A program made the position numbers and the translations under genes. From positions 1,426,001 to 1,490,000 of the forward strand of contig NZ_JQLN01000007.1 in assembly GCF_000744225.1 (NCBI RefSeq): a stretch of 64,000 nt of DNA. Direction: 5' to 3'. Below the pieces are notes generated by a model that saw nothing but the letters and a program-made list of their open reading frames with translations, was not told where the DNA came from and searched no databases. Below, piece after piece: positions 37,624-46,587 of the stretch. The first letter of the stretch is position 1. Each line of letters begins with the position of its first letter. Source of the DNA: Kitasatospora mediocidica KCTC 9733 (GTDB lineage: Bacteria > Actinomycetota > Actinomycetes > Streptomycetales > Streptomycetaceae).

Positions 37624-37647
37624 GCGGCGTTCCTCACGAAATGGTGG

Positions 37648-37682
37648 TGGCCGGTCCGCCGCGAGGAGCGGCGGACCGGCCA
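37648..37682 (-). terminator. Terminator after dnaJ
   Basis: A perfect 15-bp stem (37648-37662 with 37668-37682) and a GAGGA loop lie 14 bases beyond the dnaJ stop and before rsmE. Confidence 0.8.
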
Positions 37683-37696
37683 GGGTCGAACTCGGT

Positions 37697-38836
37697 TCAG
37701 CGGCCGTTGAAGGCGTCCTTCAGGCGGGAGAACAGCCCCTGCTGTCCGGGCGCGAAGGTGCCCGAGGGCCGCTCCTCGCCGCGCAGCACCGCCAGGCGGC
37801 GCAGCAGCTCCTCCATCTCGGGGTCGAGCTTGGTGGGAGTCTGCACCTCGACATGCACTATCAGGTCGCCTCGGCCGCCGCCGCGCAGGTGCGTGACGCC
37901 CCGTCCGTGCAGCGGGATCGACTGGCCGGACTGGGTGCCGGGCCGGATGTCGACCTCCTCCAGGCCGTCCAGGGTCTGCAACGGCACCTGGGTGCCGAGC
38001 GAGGCCGCCGTCATCGGGATGGTGACCGTGCAGTGCAGGTCGTCGCCGCGGCGCTGGAAGGTCGGGTGCGCGGTCTCGGCGATCTCGACGTAGAGGTCGC
38101 CCGCGGGGCCGCCGCCCGGGCCGACCTCGCCCTCGCCGGCCAGCTGGATCCGGGTGCCGTTGTCGACACCGGCCGGGATCTTGACCGTCAGCGTGCGGCG
38201 GGCGCGGACCCGGCCGTCGCCGGCGCACTCCGGGCAGGGGGTCGGCACGACCGTGCCGAAGCCCTGGCACTGCGGGCAGGGACGCGAGGTCATGACCTGG
38301 CCCAGGAAGGACCGGGTGACCTGGGAGACCTCGCCCTTGCCGCGACACATGTCACAGGTCTGCGCGGAGGTGCCGGGAGCGGCGCCCTCCCCGCTACAGG
38401 TGGTACACGTGACGGCCGTGTCGACCTGGAGCTCCTTGGTCGTGCCGAAAGCGGCCTCGTCCAGGGTGATCTCCAGGCGGATCATGGCGTCCTGGCCGCG
38501 CCGGGTGCGCGATCGGGGGCCACGCTGGCCGGAGGCGGCGCCGAAGAAGGCGTCCATGATGTCGGAGAAGCCGAAGCCCGCCGCGCCCGCGCCGAAGCCG
38601 CCACCGCCGCCGTTCGGGGAGAGCGGGTCGCCGCCGAGGTCGTACACCTGCCGCTTGGCAGGGTCCGAGAGCACCTCGTAGGCGGCGTTGATCTCCTTGA
38701 ACCGCTCCTGAGTCTTCGGGTCCGGGTTGACGTCCGGGTGCAGTTCACGCGCGAGGCGCCGGAACGCCTTCTTGATCTCGTCCTGCCCCGCATCCCGTCG
38801 GACGCCGAGTACCGCGTAGTAGTCCGTGGCCACCAA
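37697..38836 (-). CDS. dnaJ: Chaperone DnaJ
   Basis: A 379-residue type I J protein: J domain with HPD (RELHPDVNPD) at residues ~5-70, a Gly/Phe linker (GGGGFGAGAAGFGF), four CxxCxGxG-type zinc repeats (CTTCSGEG, CDMCRGKG, CPQCQGFG, CPECAGDG) at ~140-215 and a substrate-binding C-domain. It is the second DnaJ of actinobacteria, linked with hrcA, and works with DnaK. Confidence 0.97.
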   Translation of the reverse strand: MVATDYYAVLGVRRDAGQDEIKKAFRRLARELHPDVNPDPKTQERFKEINAAYEVLSDPAKRQVYDLGGDPLSPNGGGGGFGAGAAGFGFSDIMDAFFGAASGQRGPRSRTRRGQDAMIRLEITLDEAAFGTTKELQVDTAVTCTTCSGEGAAPGTSAQTCDMCRGKGEVSQVTRSFLGQVMTSRPCPQCQGFGTVVPTPCPECAGDGRVRARRTLTVKIPAGVDNGTRIQLAGEGEVGPGGGPAGDLYVEIAETAHPTFQRRGDDLHCTVTIPMTAASLGTQVPLQTLDGLEEVDIRPGTQSGQSIPLHGRGVTHLRGGGRGDLIVHVEVQTPTKLDPEMEELLRRLAVLRGEERPSGTFAPGQQGLFSRLKDAFNGR

Positions 38837-38915
38837 ATGCTCCGCTTGTTCCGCCTCTAGAAGGTGCTGCGACTGGTCTCGGACGTGCCCGGGTGGGCCC
38901 GTCCGCTCTTGTGCT

Positions 38916-40100
38916 CTACGACTCGGCCAGGATCTGACCCACGTACCGTGCCACCGCTCGCACCGCCCCCATTGTGCCCGGATAGTCCATCCGGGTGGGA
39001 CCGATCACCCCCAGTTTCGCCACGCTCTCGTCGCCCGAACCGTAACCGACCGAGACGACGGAGGTGGAATTGAGGCCCTCGTATTCGTTCTCCCGGCCGA
39101 TCCGGACGGTCATCCCGGCGTCGGCGGTCTCACCCAGCAGGCGCAACAGCACCACCTGCTCCTCCAGGGCCTCCAGCACCGGCTGGATGGTGAGCGGGAA
39201 GTCATGGCCGAATCTGGTCAGGTTGGCCGTGCCGGCCAGCATGATCCGTTCCTCGTTCTGCTCCACCAGGGACTCGAACAGGGTGGAGAGGACCGTGGTC
39301 ACGTTCGCCCGCTCGGCCGGCTCGAACGAGGACGGCAGGTCCTCCACGAGGGCCGGCACGTCCGGGAAGAAGCGGCCGCCGGCCCGGGCGTTGAGCCGGG
39401 CCCGCAGATCGGCCAGCGTGGTCTCGCCGACCGGTCCCGGCGTGTCGACGATGCGCTGCTCGACCCGGCCGGTGTTGGTGATCAGCACCAGCATGATCTT
39501 GGACGGCGCGAGCGCCAGCAGCTCGACGTGCCGGACGGTGGACCTGGTCAGCGACGGGTACTGGACCACCGCGACCTGCCGGGTGAGCTGCGCGAGCAGC
39601 CGCACCGTGCGGGCCACCACGTCGTCCAGGTCGACCGCGCCGTCCAGGAAGTGGCGGATGGCGCGGCGCTCCGGCGCGCTCATCGGCTTGACCTCGGCCA
39701 GCCGGTCGACGAAGAGCCGGTAGCCCTTGTCGGTCGGGATCCGGCCCGCACTGGTGTGCGGCTGGTGGATGTAGCCGTCCTCTTCGAGGGTGGCCATGTC
39801 GTTGCGCACGGTGGCCGGCGAGACGCCGAGGTTGTGGCGCTCGACCAGGGCCTTCGAGCCGACGGGCTCCTCGGTACCGACGTAGTCCTGCACGATGGCG
39901 CGCAGCACCGAGAGCTTGCGCTCGTCGAGCTGGCGGACGTCCAGGCGGCTGGGCTCGGGGGCCAGGACCGCGGCTGCGGCGCGCTGGGCCGCAGTGGGCC
40001 GGGATACGGCGCGGGCAGGCGCGGCCTTAGGGCCCGAGGGCCCGTCGGAGGCCGACGCCCGGCCGGGCGGGCGAGGGTCGGACTCGGGTTCATCGAACAT
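38916..40100 (-). CDS. hrcA: Heat-inducible repressor HrcA with N-terminal extension
   Basis: A 394-residue protein from the ATG at 40100, with GGGAGG upstream. The family core begins only at about residue 60 (LDERKLSVLRAIVQDYVGTEEPVGSKAL), followed by the winged helix 'GVSPATVRNDMATLEEDGYIHQPHTSAGRIPTDKGYR' and the GAF-like domain. The first ~58 residues are Pro/Ala/Ser-rich and there is no ATG, GTG or TTG between them and the core, so the extension is real in this strain. HrcA binds CIRCE and represses chaperone genes; a CIRCE lies upstream. Confidence 0.95.
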   Translation of the reverse strand: MFDEPESDPRPPGRASASDGPSGPKAAPARAVSRPTAAQRAAAAVLAPEPSRLDVRQLDERKLSVLRAIVQDYVGTEEPVGSKALVERHNLGVSPATVRNDMATLEEDGYIHQPHTSAGRIPTDKGYRLFVDRLAEVKPMSAPERRAIRHFLDGAVDLDDVVARTVRLLAQLTRQVAVVQYPSLTRSTVRHVELLALAPSKIMLVLITNTGRVEQRIVDTPGPVGETTLADLRARLNARAGGRFFPDVPALVEDLPSSFEPAERANVTTVLSTLFESLVEQNEERIMLAGTANLTRFGHDFPLTIQPVLEALEEQVVLLRLLGETADAGMTVRIGRENEYEGLNSTSVVSVGYGSGDESVAKLGVIGPTRMDYPGTMGAVRAVARYVGQILAES

Positions 40101-40128
40101 GGCACGCACCTCCCTCTTCGCACGTTGT

Positions 40129-40140
40129 CCTGGTACCAGG
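40129..40140. promoter_or_regulatory. Palindrome CCTGGTACCAGG before hrcA
   Basis: A perfect 12-bp palindrome lies between the CIRCE site and the hrcA start. It shares the CTGGTACCAG core with the operator cluster at 13638-13647. A common regulator is possible but unproven. Confidence 0.45.
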
Positions 40141-40162
40141 TCTTACGGTGTCTGTGACGGGT

Positions 40163-40189
40163 TTGGCACTCGGGTCAGCCGAGTGCCAG
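40163..40189. promoter_or_regulatory. CIRCE element
   Basis: TTGGCACTC-N9-GAGTGCCAG fits the CIRCE consensus (TTAGCACTC-N9-GAGTGCTAA), with one exchange in the left arm and two in the right. It lies about 63 bases upstream of hrcA, so HrcA should repress hrcA-dnaJ and release it at high temperature. Confidence 0.93.
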
Positions 40190-40364
40190 AACCGTACCTG
40201 CCAGTGTAAGGCCCGGGTCCGTCAGCAGGAACGCCCTGTCCCTGGATGCCGCGCGGATCACTTTCTCCGCGGATGCCAAGGGCGGGCTCGGCATGGGTGG
40301 TGCCTGCGGGGGAACAAAGTGGCAGCATCGACAGCAACCGAGAGTGACTTCAAGAGGAGCAGCC

Positions 40365-41291
40365 ATGTCGGCGTCCGGCCCCCACACCCGCTTCGCGCCC
40401 GACCGTGGGCTGACCGGGCGGATGGTCACCACCATGTTCCTGATCGGCCTGCTCTACGTCGGCTTCACCGCCGTGCTGATCGTCCTGCTCCGCGGGGCCT
40501 GGCCGCTGATCGTGCTGATCGCCGGCGGCCTCTTCATCGCCCAGTTCTGGTTCAGCGACAAGATCACCGAACGGGCGATGGGCGCCCACGAGGTCACCCC
40601 CGAGCAGTATCCGCAGCTGCACGGCACCATCGACCGGCTCTGCGCGCTCGCCGACATGCCCAAGCCGCGGGTCGCGGTGGCCGACAACGACATGCCGAAC
40701 GCCTTCGCCACCGGCCGCAAGCCCGAGAAGTCGGTCATCTGCGTGACCACCGGCCTGCTGCGCCGGCTGGACCCGGAGGAGCTGGAGGGCGTGCTCGCTC
40801 ACGAGCTCTCGCACGTCGCCCACCGGGACGTCGCCGTGATGACCATCGCCGGCTTCCTGGGCGTGCTGGCCGGCGCGATCACCCGGATCGCGCTCTACAG
40901 CGGGATGATGGGCGGCAACAACCGCAGCAACAACAACGACAGCAACGCCGCCATCGCGATGATCGTCATCCCGCTGGTCAGCATGGTGGTGTACGCGATC
41001 AGCTTCCTGCTGACCCGGCTGCTCTCGCGCTACCGCGAGCTGGCCGCCGACCGGGCCGCCGCCCAGCTCACCGGCCGGCCGAGCGCGCTGGCCTCGGCGC
41101 TCACCAAGGTGACCGGGCAGATCGCCGCCATCCCCACCAAGGACCTGCGCAAGGCGCAGCCGTACAACGCCTTCTACTTCGCCCCCGCGCTCAGCGCGCG
41201 CGAGACCGCCTCGCAGCTGATGTCCACCCACCCCTCGCTGGAGCAGCGGCTGGAGCAGCTGGGCAAGATCTCCGCCGAGCTGGGACGCTGA
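40365..41291 (+). CDS. htpX: Zinc metalloprotease HtpX (M48)
   Basis: A 308-residue membrane protease from the ATG at 40365 (GAGGAGC upstream). Two N-terminal membrane segments, the zinc motif AHELSHVAHRD near residue 146 and two more TM segments with an Asn/Ser-rich turn (GGNNRSNNNDSN). The third ligand is in RELAADRAAAQLTG. It degrades misfolded membrane proteins. It is followed directly by a PspA-associated protein gene. Confidence 0.95.
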   Translation: MSASGPHTRFAPDRGLTGRMVTTMFLIGLLYVGFTAVLIVLLRGAWPLIVLIAGGLFIAQFWFSDKITERAMGAHEVTPEQYPQLHGTIDRLCALADMPKPRVAVADNDMPNAFATGRKPEKSVICVTTGLLRRLDPEELEGVLAHELSHVAHRDVAVMTIAGFLGVLAGAITRIALYSGMMGGNNRSNNNDSNAAIAMIVIPLVSMVVYAISFLLTRLLSRYRELAADRAAAQLTGRPSALASALTKVTGQIAAIPTKDLRKAQPYNAFYFAPALSARETASQLMSTHPSLEQRLEQLGKISAELGR

Positions 41292-41332
41292 ACCCCGCCA
41301 CCCTCACACAGCCCTTGCGGAAGGAACGACCC

Positions 41333-41917
41333 GTGGGATTCCTGGATGCGCTGCTCGGTCGCAGCAAGCCGGTCCGGCCCGACCTCGACCAGCTCTTCGG
41401 CGTGCCCTCGGCCGCGCTGACCCTGGAGGCGGCCGTCGGCTTCAAGCCCACCGGCCTCGGCTCGGTCTGCTTCGCCGCCGTCGAGGGTGGCGCGTTCGGC
41501 GAGGTGGAACGCCAGGTGCGGGCCCTGCTGGACGCCGACACCGCCAACGGCGGGGTGCCGGTGGAGGCCAGCCAGGACGAGTACGGCTACTCCTGGCTCC
41601 TCGCCCGGCACCTCCCCGAGGAGCTGCCGGAACTGGTCAACGACCTGCACGCGGTCAACAGCGAGCTGGAGGCGAACGGCTTCGGGCCGCAGCTGCTCTG
41701 CTCGCTGGTCGGGTTCCGCAACGAGGCCGGGCAGTCGCTGGCCCTGGTCTACCTCTACAAGCGCGGGACGTTCTTCCCGTTCGCCCCGATGCCCGGCGGC
41801 GGCGAGCGCCGCAACAGCCCGCTGGAGCTCCAGGTGAAGGCGATGCTGGGCAACGACCTGCGAGTGGAGTCGGACCTCTCCCGCTGGTTCCCGGTCTGGG
41901 GCGCGCCCGGCCTCTGA
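41333..41917 (+). CDS. pspAB: PspA-associated protein PspAB
   Basis: A 194-residue soluble protein from the GTG at 41333 (AAGGA upstream). The opening GFLDALLGRSKPVRPDLDQLFGVPSAA is typical of actinobacterial PspAB, which usually sits beside htpX. Family members are linked with the phage-shock protein system; biochemistry is not established. pspA itself is not in the window. Confidence 0.85.
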   Translation: MGFLDALLGRSKPVRPDLDQLFGVPSAALTLEAAVGFKPTGLGSVCFAAVEGGAFGEVERQVRALLDADTANGGVPVEASQDEYGYSWLLARHLPEELPELVNDLHAVNSELEANGFGPQLLCSLVGFRNEAGQSLALVYLYKRGTFFPFAPMPGGGERRNSPLELQVKAMLGNDLRVESDLSRWFPVWGAPGL

Positions 41918-41961
41918 CGTGCCATCCGCTGACGGGGCGTGCGATTTCGTATAGTCCCTGG

Positions 41962-42789
41962 ATGCGCAGCACTCACTACGGCCCCGACCTGACCCCGCCC
42001 TGGAAGCGGCAGCAGCCCGCGCCGGAGGTGCCGGCCGACCGCGACCTGGTGGTCGAGGAGGCCGCCACCGGCTTCTGCGGCGCGGTCGTGCGGTGCGAGA
42101 AGACGGCGCAGGGGGTGACCGTCACCCTGGAGGACCGGCACGGCAAACACCGGGTCTTCCCGCTCACCCCGCGCGGCTTCCTGCTGGAGGGGAAGACCGT
42201 GACGCTCGTCCGGCCCACCGTCGCCGCCCCAGCCCGGGGCCCGGCCCGCACCGCCTCCGGCTCGGTGGCCGTCCCCGGCGCGCGGGCCCGGATCGCCCGG
42301 GAGTCGCGGATCTACGTCGAGGGCCGGCACGACGCCGAGCTGGTGGAGCGGGTCTGGGGCGACGACCTGCGGATCGAGGGCGTCGTCGTCGAGTACCTGG
42401 AGGGGATCGACGACCTGCCCGCGATCGTCGCCGAGTTCGCCCCCGGCCCCGGGCGGCGGCTCGGCGTCCTGGTCGACCACCTGCTGCCCGGCACCAAGGA
42501 GCACCGGATCGCCGCCCGGGTCACCGGCGACGCGGTGCTGGTGGTCGGCCACCCGTTCATCGACATCTGGGCCGCGGTGAAACCCGCCAGCGTGGGCATC
42601 CCCGGCTGGCCGCAGGTGCCGCGCGGCGAGGAGTGGAAGGAGGGGATCTGCCGCCGCCTGGGCTGGCCGGTGGACACCCCCGCCGCCTGGAAGCGGATCC
42701 TCGCCTCGGTGAACTCCTACCGCGACCTCGACCCCGCCCTGCTCGGCCGGGTGGAGGAACTGATCGACTTCGTCAGCCCGACGGAGTGA
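41962..42789 (+). CDS. DUF3097 family protein with possible TOPRIM-like region
   Basis: A 275-residue protein conserved in actinobacteria. The first half (residues 35-85) is a beta-rich domain with RHGKHRVFPLTPRGFLLEGKTVTL. The second half has YVEGRHDAELVERVWG, then LEGIDDLPAIV, LGVLVDHLLPGTKE and GHPFIDIW, in an order resembling the E...D-x-D TOPRIM layout of M5-type nucleases, though the D-x-D is not exact. TATAGT at 41950-41955 lies 6 bases before the ATG with no Shine-Dalgarno, so the transcript is probably leaderless. Function unknown. Confidence 0.85.
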   Translation: MRSTHYGPDLTPPWKRQQPAPEVPADRDLVVEEAATGFCGAVVRCEKTAQGVTVTLEDRHGKHRVFPLTPRGFLLEGKTVTLVRPTVAAPARGPARTASGSVAVPGARARIARESRIYVEGRHDAELVERVWGDDLRIEGVVVEYLEGIDDLPAIVAEFAPGPGRRLGVLVDHLLPGTKEHRIAARVTGDAVLVVGHPFIDIWAAVKPASVGIPGWPQVPRGEEWKEGICRRLGWPVDTPAAWKRILASVNSYRDLDPALLGRVEELIDFVSPTE

Positions 42790-42796
42790 GCCGGGC

Positions 42797-43358
42797 TCAG
42801 CTGTAGGTCTGGAAGTCCTCGGTGTCCAGCGTCAGCTCCAGCACGCCGACCGGCACCGGATCGCCGAACCGGCTGGTCCGCTCGGTCCGGTAGTCGGGCA
42901 GCCCCGAAGGGGTCGCGTCGCTGGGCTCGGTGAGCAGCACGCAGACACCTTCGACCGGGTCGACGATCAGGTAGGCCGGGATCGTCCCCTCCGCGTACAT
43001 CAGCCGCTTGGTGCGGTGGACGCGGTCGACGCTGGCCTTGGAAACCACCTCGACGACCAGCGTCACGACGGGGGCGGGAATCAGGCGTCCCGGCCCCTCG
43101 ACGGCTCCGCGCTCGTACACCGCGAGGTCGGGCTGAGGTTCGCTGGCCGCACCGGGGATGGCAATGTCCTGGGTTTGCGAACGATGCCAACGTGCGCGGG
43201 GGATCTGGTCCTGGATCGACTCGATGATCCAGTTGTGGATCCGGTCGGGCCCCGGCCATCACCACAATTTCACCCCTGATGAGTTCAGCCTTGAATCCCT
43301 CAGGCACCTCAAGGGCTTCGAAGATCCCTCTCACCCGGCCATCCACGGCGGTCATCAC
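42797..43358 (-). pseudogene. Uma2-family endonuclease gene, frameshifted
   Basis: The start (GTG 43358 or ATG 43355, after GAGGGAG) leads into a Uma2-like N-terminus ending ...RGEIVVMAG. The reading frame then must shift one base to continue RIHNWIIESIQDQIP...LAVYERGAVEG...TLVVEVVSKASVDRVHRTKRLMYAEGTIPAYLIVDP to the stop at 42797. The likely cause is one extra base in the four-C run at 43250-43253: removing one gives the uninterrupted family text MAGPDRIHNW. The catalytic D/E...D-x-E-x-K-like residues of the PD-(D/E)XK fold are otherwise present. It is either a young pseudogene or a sequencing error. Confidence 0.85.
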
Positions 43359-43394
43359 AGCTCCCTCGGACGGCTGCTTTTTCCTTAACGACGG

Positions 43395-44624
43395 TCAGTC
43401 CACCAGGTCACGCACAACCGCGTCCGCCAGCAGGCGCCCGCGCAGGGTCAGGGCGGCGCGGCCGTCGGCGTAGGCGTCCTGGTCCAGCAGGCCGTCGGCG
43501 AGGGCGCGGGCGGCGGCGCGCAGGCCCTGGGGGGCGAGCAGGGTGAGCGGGCAGCCCTCGACCAGGCGCAGCTCCAGGAGGATCCGCTCCACCCGGCGGT
43601 CCTCGTCGGGCAGGACCTCGCGGCCCAGCGCCGGGGTCCGCCCCTCCGCCAGCGCCTGCGCGTACGCGGCCGGGTGCTTGGCGTTCCACCACCGCACGCC
43701 GCCGACGTGGCTGTGCGCGCCGGGGCCGGCGCCCCACCAGTCGGCGCCGGTCCAGTACAGCTCGTTGTGGCGGCAGCGGCCGGCCTCGCTGGTGGCCCAG
43801 TTGGAGACCTCGTACCAGGAGTAGCCGGCCGCGGCCAAGGCCTGCTCGGCGATCAGATAGCGGTCGGCGTGCACGTCGTCGTCGACCATCGGCAACTCAC
43901 CGCGCTTGATCCGGGCGGCCAGTTTGGTGCCGTCCTCGACGATCAGCGAGTAGGCGGAGACGTGGTCGGGGCCGGCGCCGATGGCGGCGTCCAGCGAGGC
44001 CCGCCAGTCGTCGTCGGACTCCCCCGGGGTGCCGTAGATCAGGTCGAGGTTGACGTGGTCGAAGCCGGCCGCGCGGGCCTCGGCGACGCAGGCCTCGGGC
44101 CGGCCCGGTGTGTGGTGGCGGTCCAGCAGCTGGAGCACGTGCGGGCGGGCGCTCTGCATGCCGAACGAGATCCGGTTGAAGCCGCCCTCACGCAGCTCGG
44201 CGAGGTAGGCCGGGTCGACCGACTCCGGGTTGGCCTCGGTGGTCACCTCGGCGTCCTCGGCGAGTCCGAACTCGGAGCGGATCGCCGCCAGCATCGCCAC
44301 CAGGTCGCGGGCCGGCAGGAGGGTCGGCGTGCCGCCGCCGAGGAAGACCGTGCGCACCGGCAGGTCGGTGTCGCCCAGCACCCGGCGGGCCAGCCGGACC
44401 TCGCCGATCAGGTTCTCGGCGTACGTCTCCTGCGAGGCCACCGCCCCCGACGAGCGCAGCTCGGTGGCGGTGTAGGTGTTGAAGTCGCAGTAGCCGCAGC
44501 GGGTGGCGCAGTACGGCACGTGCAGGTAGAAGCCGAACGGCCGCTCGCCCAGCCCCGTCAGGGCGTGGGCGGGCAGGGAACCGTCGGACGGCACGGGTTC
44601 GCCGTCGGGGAGTGCGGAGGGCAT
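43395..44624 (-). CDS. hemW: Radical SAM heme chaperone HemW
   Basis: A 409-residue protein with the radical-SAM cluster CATRCGYCDFNTYT near residue 40, GGGTPTLL near 98, and the HemN C-terminal domain. HemW differs from coproporphyrinogen dehydrogenase in function: it binds and delivers heme. It has the usual length. It lies between the Uma2 pseudogene and the acyl-CoA ligase, same strand. Confidence 0.95.
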   Translation of the reverse strand: MPSALPDGEPVPSDGSLPAHALTGLGERPFGFYLHVPYCATRCGYCDFNTYTATELRSSGAVASQETYAENLIGEVRLARRVLGDTDLPVRTVFLGGGTPTLLPARDLVAMLAAIRSEFGLAEDAEVTTEANPESVDPAYLAELREGGFNRISFGMQSARPHVLQLLDRHHTPGRPEACVAEARAAGFDHVNLDLIYGTPGESDDDWRASLDAAIGAGPDHVSAYSLIVEDGTKLAARIKRGELPMVDDDVHADRYLIAEQALAAAGYSWYEVSNWATSEAGRCRHNELYWTGADWWGAGPGAHSHVGGVRWWNAKHPAAYAQALAEGRTPALGREVLPDEDRRVERILLELRLVEGCPLTLLAPQGLRAAARALADGLLDQDAYADGRAALTLRGRLLADAVVRDLVD

Positions 44625-44673
44625 GCCCCCATTGTCCGGTACGGCCGACGCCGGCCGTACCGGACCGCGGTGC

Positions 44674-46587
44674 TCACGCCTCGTTGGCGCCCGCGTACAT
44701 CTCGGTGACCGCGTCGGCGTAGGTGCGCTCGACGACCGGCCGCTTGATCTTGAGGCTCGGGGTCAGCTCGCCGTGCTCGATGTCCAGGTCGCGCGGGAGG
44801 AGGGTGAACTTCTTGATCGTCTGCCAGCGCTGCAGGTCGCCGTTGAGCTTCTTCACGAAGCCCTCGATCAGCGTATGCACCTCCGGCGCGGCCACCACCT
44901 CGGCGTACGTCCCGGCGGTCAGGCCCTTCTCCGCCGCCCACGGCATGATCACCGTCTCGTCGAGCGAGATCAGCGCGGTGCAGAAGTTGCGGCCGTTGCC
45001 GATCACCAGGATGTTGCTGACGAACGGGCAGATCGCCTTGAACTTGCCCTCGACCTCGCTGGGCGCGACGTACTTGCCGCCCGAGGTCTTGAACATGTCC
45101 TTCTTGCGGTCGGTGATCCGGACGTAGCCGTCCTTGTCCAGCTCGCCGATGTCCCCGGTGTGGAACCAGCCGTCCGGCTCCAGCACCTCCGCGGTCTGCT
45201 CCGGCAGGTCGTGGTAGCCGCGCATCACGCCGGGGCCGCGCAGCAGGATCTCACCGTCCTCGGCGATCCGGACCTCGGTGCCGGGCAGCGGCGGGCCGCA
45301 GGTCCCGATCCGGACGTCCTCGGCGCGGTTGACGGTGGAGCCGGCACTGGTCTCGGTGAGCCCGTAGCCCTCCAGGATCGGCACGCCGGCGCCCAGGAAG
45401 AAGTAGCCGATCTCCGGGGTCAGCGCGGCGCTGCCGGACACCGAGCCGCGCAGCCGGCCGCCGAACGCGGCGCGGATCTTGGCATACACCAGCTTGTCGG
45501 CCACGGCGTGCTGGAGCTTGAGCGCGAACGGCGCGCTCTCCCTGCCGGTGGCGACGCGGCTGGCCTGGGTGGTGCGGGCGTACTCCCGGGCCACCTGGGC
45601 AGCCCAGAGGAAGATCTTGTACTTGGCCCCGCCCTCGGCTCTGGCCCGACCGGCGATGCCGTTGTAGACCTTCTCGAAGATCCGCGGCGCCGAGGCCATC
45701 AGGGTCGGGCGGATCACCGGCAGGTTGTGGATGATGCGGTCCACCCGGCCGTCCACCGCCATCACGTGGCCGGTGGCGATCTGGCCCGAGATCAGGGTCT
45801 TGCCGAAGACGTGCGACAGCGGCAGCCACATGAACTGCACGTCCTCCGAGCGCAGCAGCCCGCTCTCCTGCTGGGCCACCCCCTCGTACGCCCAGCAGTC
45901 GTGCACCAGGCGGACGCCCTTGGGGCGGCCGGTGGTACCGGAGGTGTAGATCAGCGTCGCCAGCTGCTCGGGGTCGAGCGCGGCCACCGCCCGGTCCACC
46001 GCGTCCGGGTGCTCCTTGAGGTAGCCGGCGCCGCGCTCCTCCAGCTCGGCCAGCGTGAGGATCTCCAGCCCGTCGACGGCGGGCCGCTCGGCGGGCGCGT
46101 CGAAGAGGATCACCTGGGCCAGCTCGGGCAGCTGGTCGTGCTGGGCGACCACCTTGGCCAGCTGGGCGGCGTTCTCGGCGAAGAGCGCCCTGCTGGCGGA
46201 GTTCGCGAGGATGAAGGCGGTCTCGTCGGCGTTGGTGCTCGGGTAGACGGTCGTGGTGGCCGAACCGGCACACATGTTGCCGAGGTCTGCGATGATCCAC
46301 TCGACCCGGGTGGAGGAGGCGATCGCGACCCGGTCCTCGGCACGGACGCCGAGGGCCATCAGGCCGGCCGCCACGTTCCTGACCCGTACGGCCGTCTGTG
46401 CCCAGGTCAGAGAGCGCCACTGCTCGGCTCCGGGCGTGCTGTCCGCCGCGTGCTCGTCCACTGGTACGGGGAACCGGTAGGCCTCGGCGTTCGGGGTGGC
46501 CTCTACCCTGCTGAGGAAGAGGTGTGCCACCGAGGCCGGGCGGGCGGAAATCTTGTCGGAGCCGATAACGGATTGCGCAGAACTCAA
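44674..46587 (-). CDS. Long-chain acyl-CoA synthetase-like AMP-binding protein
   Basis: I place the start at the TTG at 46587 (LSSAQSVIGSD) because GGAGG lies 5 bases before it and the open frame beyond is non-coding, giving 637 residues. The ANL-superfamily motifs are complete: TLIYTSGTTGRPKG (P-loop), GYGLTETSA, and GWFHTGDIGELDKDGYVRITDRKKDMFKTSGGKYVAP (A7-A8 hinge), and the C-terminal Lys in LTPSLKIKRP. It activates a long-chain fatty acid as acyl-AMP then acyl-CoA. It is divergent from the ABC exporter genes. Confidence 0.93.
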   Translation of the reverse strand: MSSAQSVIGSDKISARPASVAHLFLSRVEATPNAEAYRFPVPVDEHAADSTPGAEQWRSLTWAQTAVRVRNVAAGLMALGVRAEDRVAIASSTRVEWIIADLGNMCAGSATTTVYPSTNADETAFILANSASRALFAENAAQLAKVVAQHDQLPELAQVILFDAPAERPAVDGLEILTLAELEERGAGYLKEHPDAVDRAVAALDPEQLATLIYTSGTTGRPKGVRLVHDCWAYEGVAQQESGLLRSEDVQFMWLPLSHVFGKTLISGQIATGHVMAVDGRVDRIIHNLPVIRPTLMASAPRIFEKVYNGIAGRARAEGGAKYKIFLWAAQVAREYARTTQASRVATGRESAPFALKLQHAVADKLVYAKIRAAFGGRLRGSVSGSAALTPEIGYFFLGAGVPILEGYGLTETSAGSTVNRAEDVRIGTCGPPLPGTEVRIAEDGEILLRGPGVMRGYHDLPEQTAEVLEPDGWFHTGDIGELDKDGYVRITDRKKDMFKTSGGKYVAPSEVEGKFKAICPFVSNILVIGNGRNFCTALISLDETVIMPWAAEKGLTAGTYAEVVAAPEVHTLIEGFVKKLNGDLQRWQTIKKFTLLPRDLDIEHGELTPSLKIKRPVVERTYADAVTEMYAGANEA

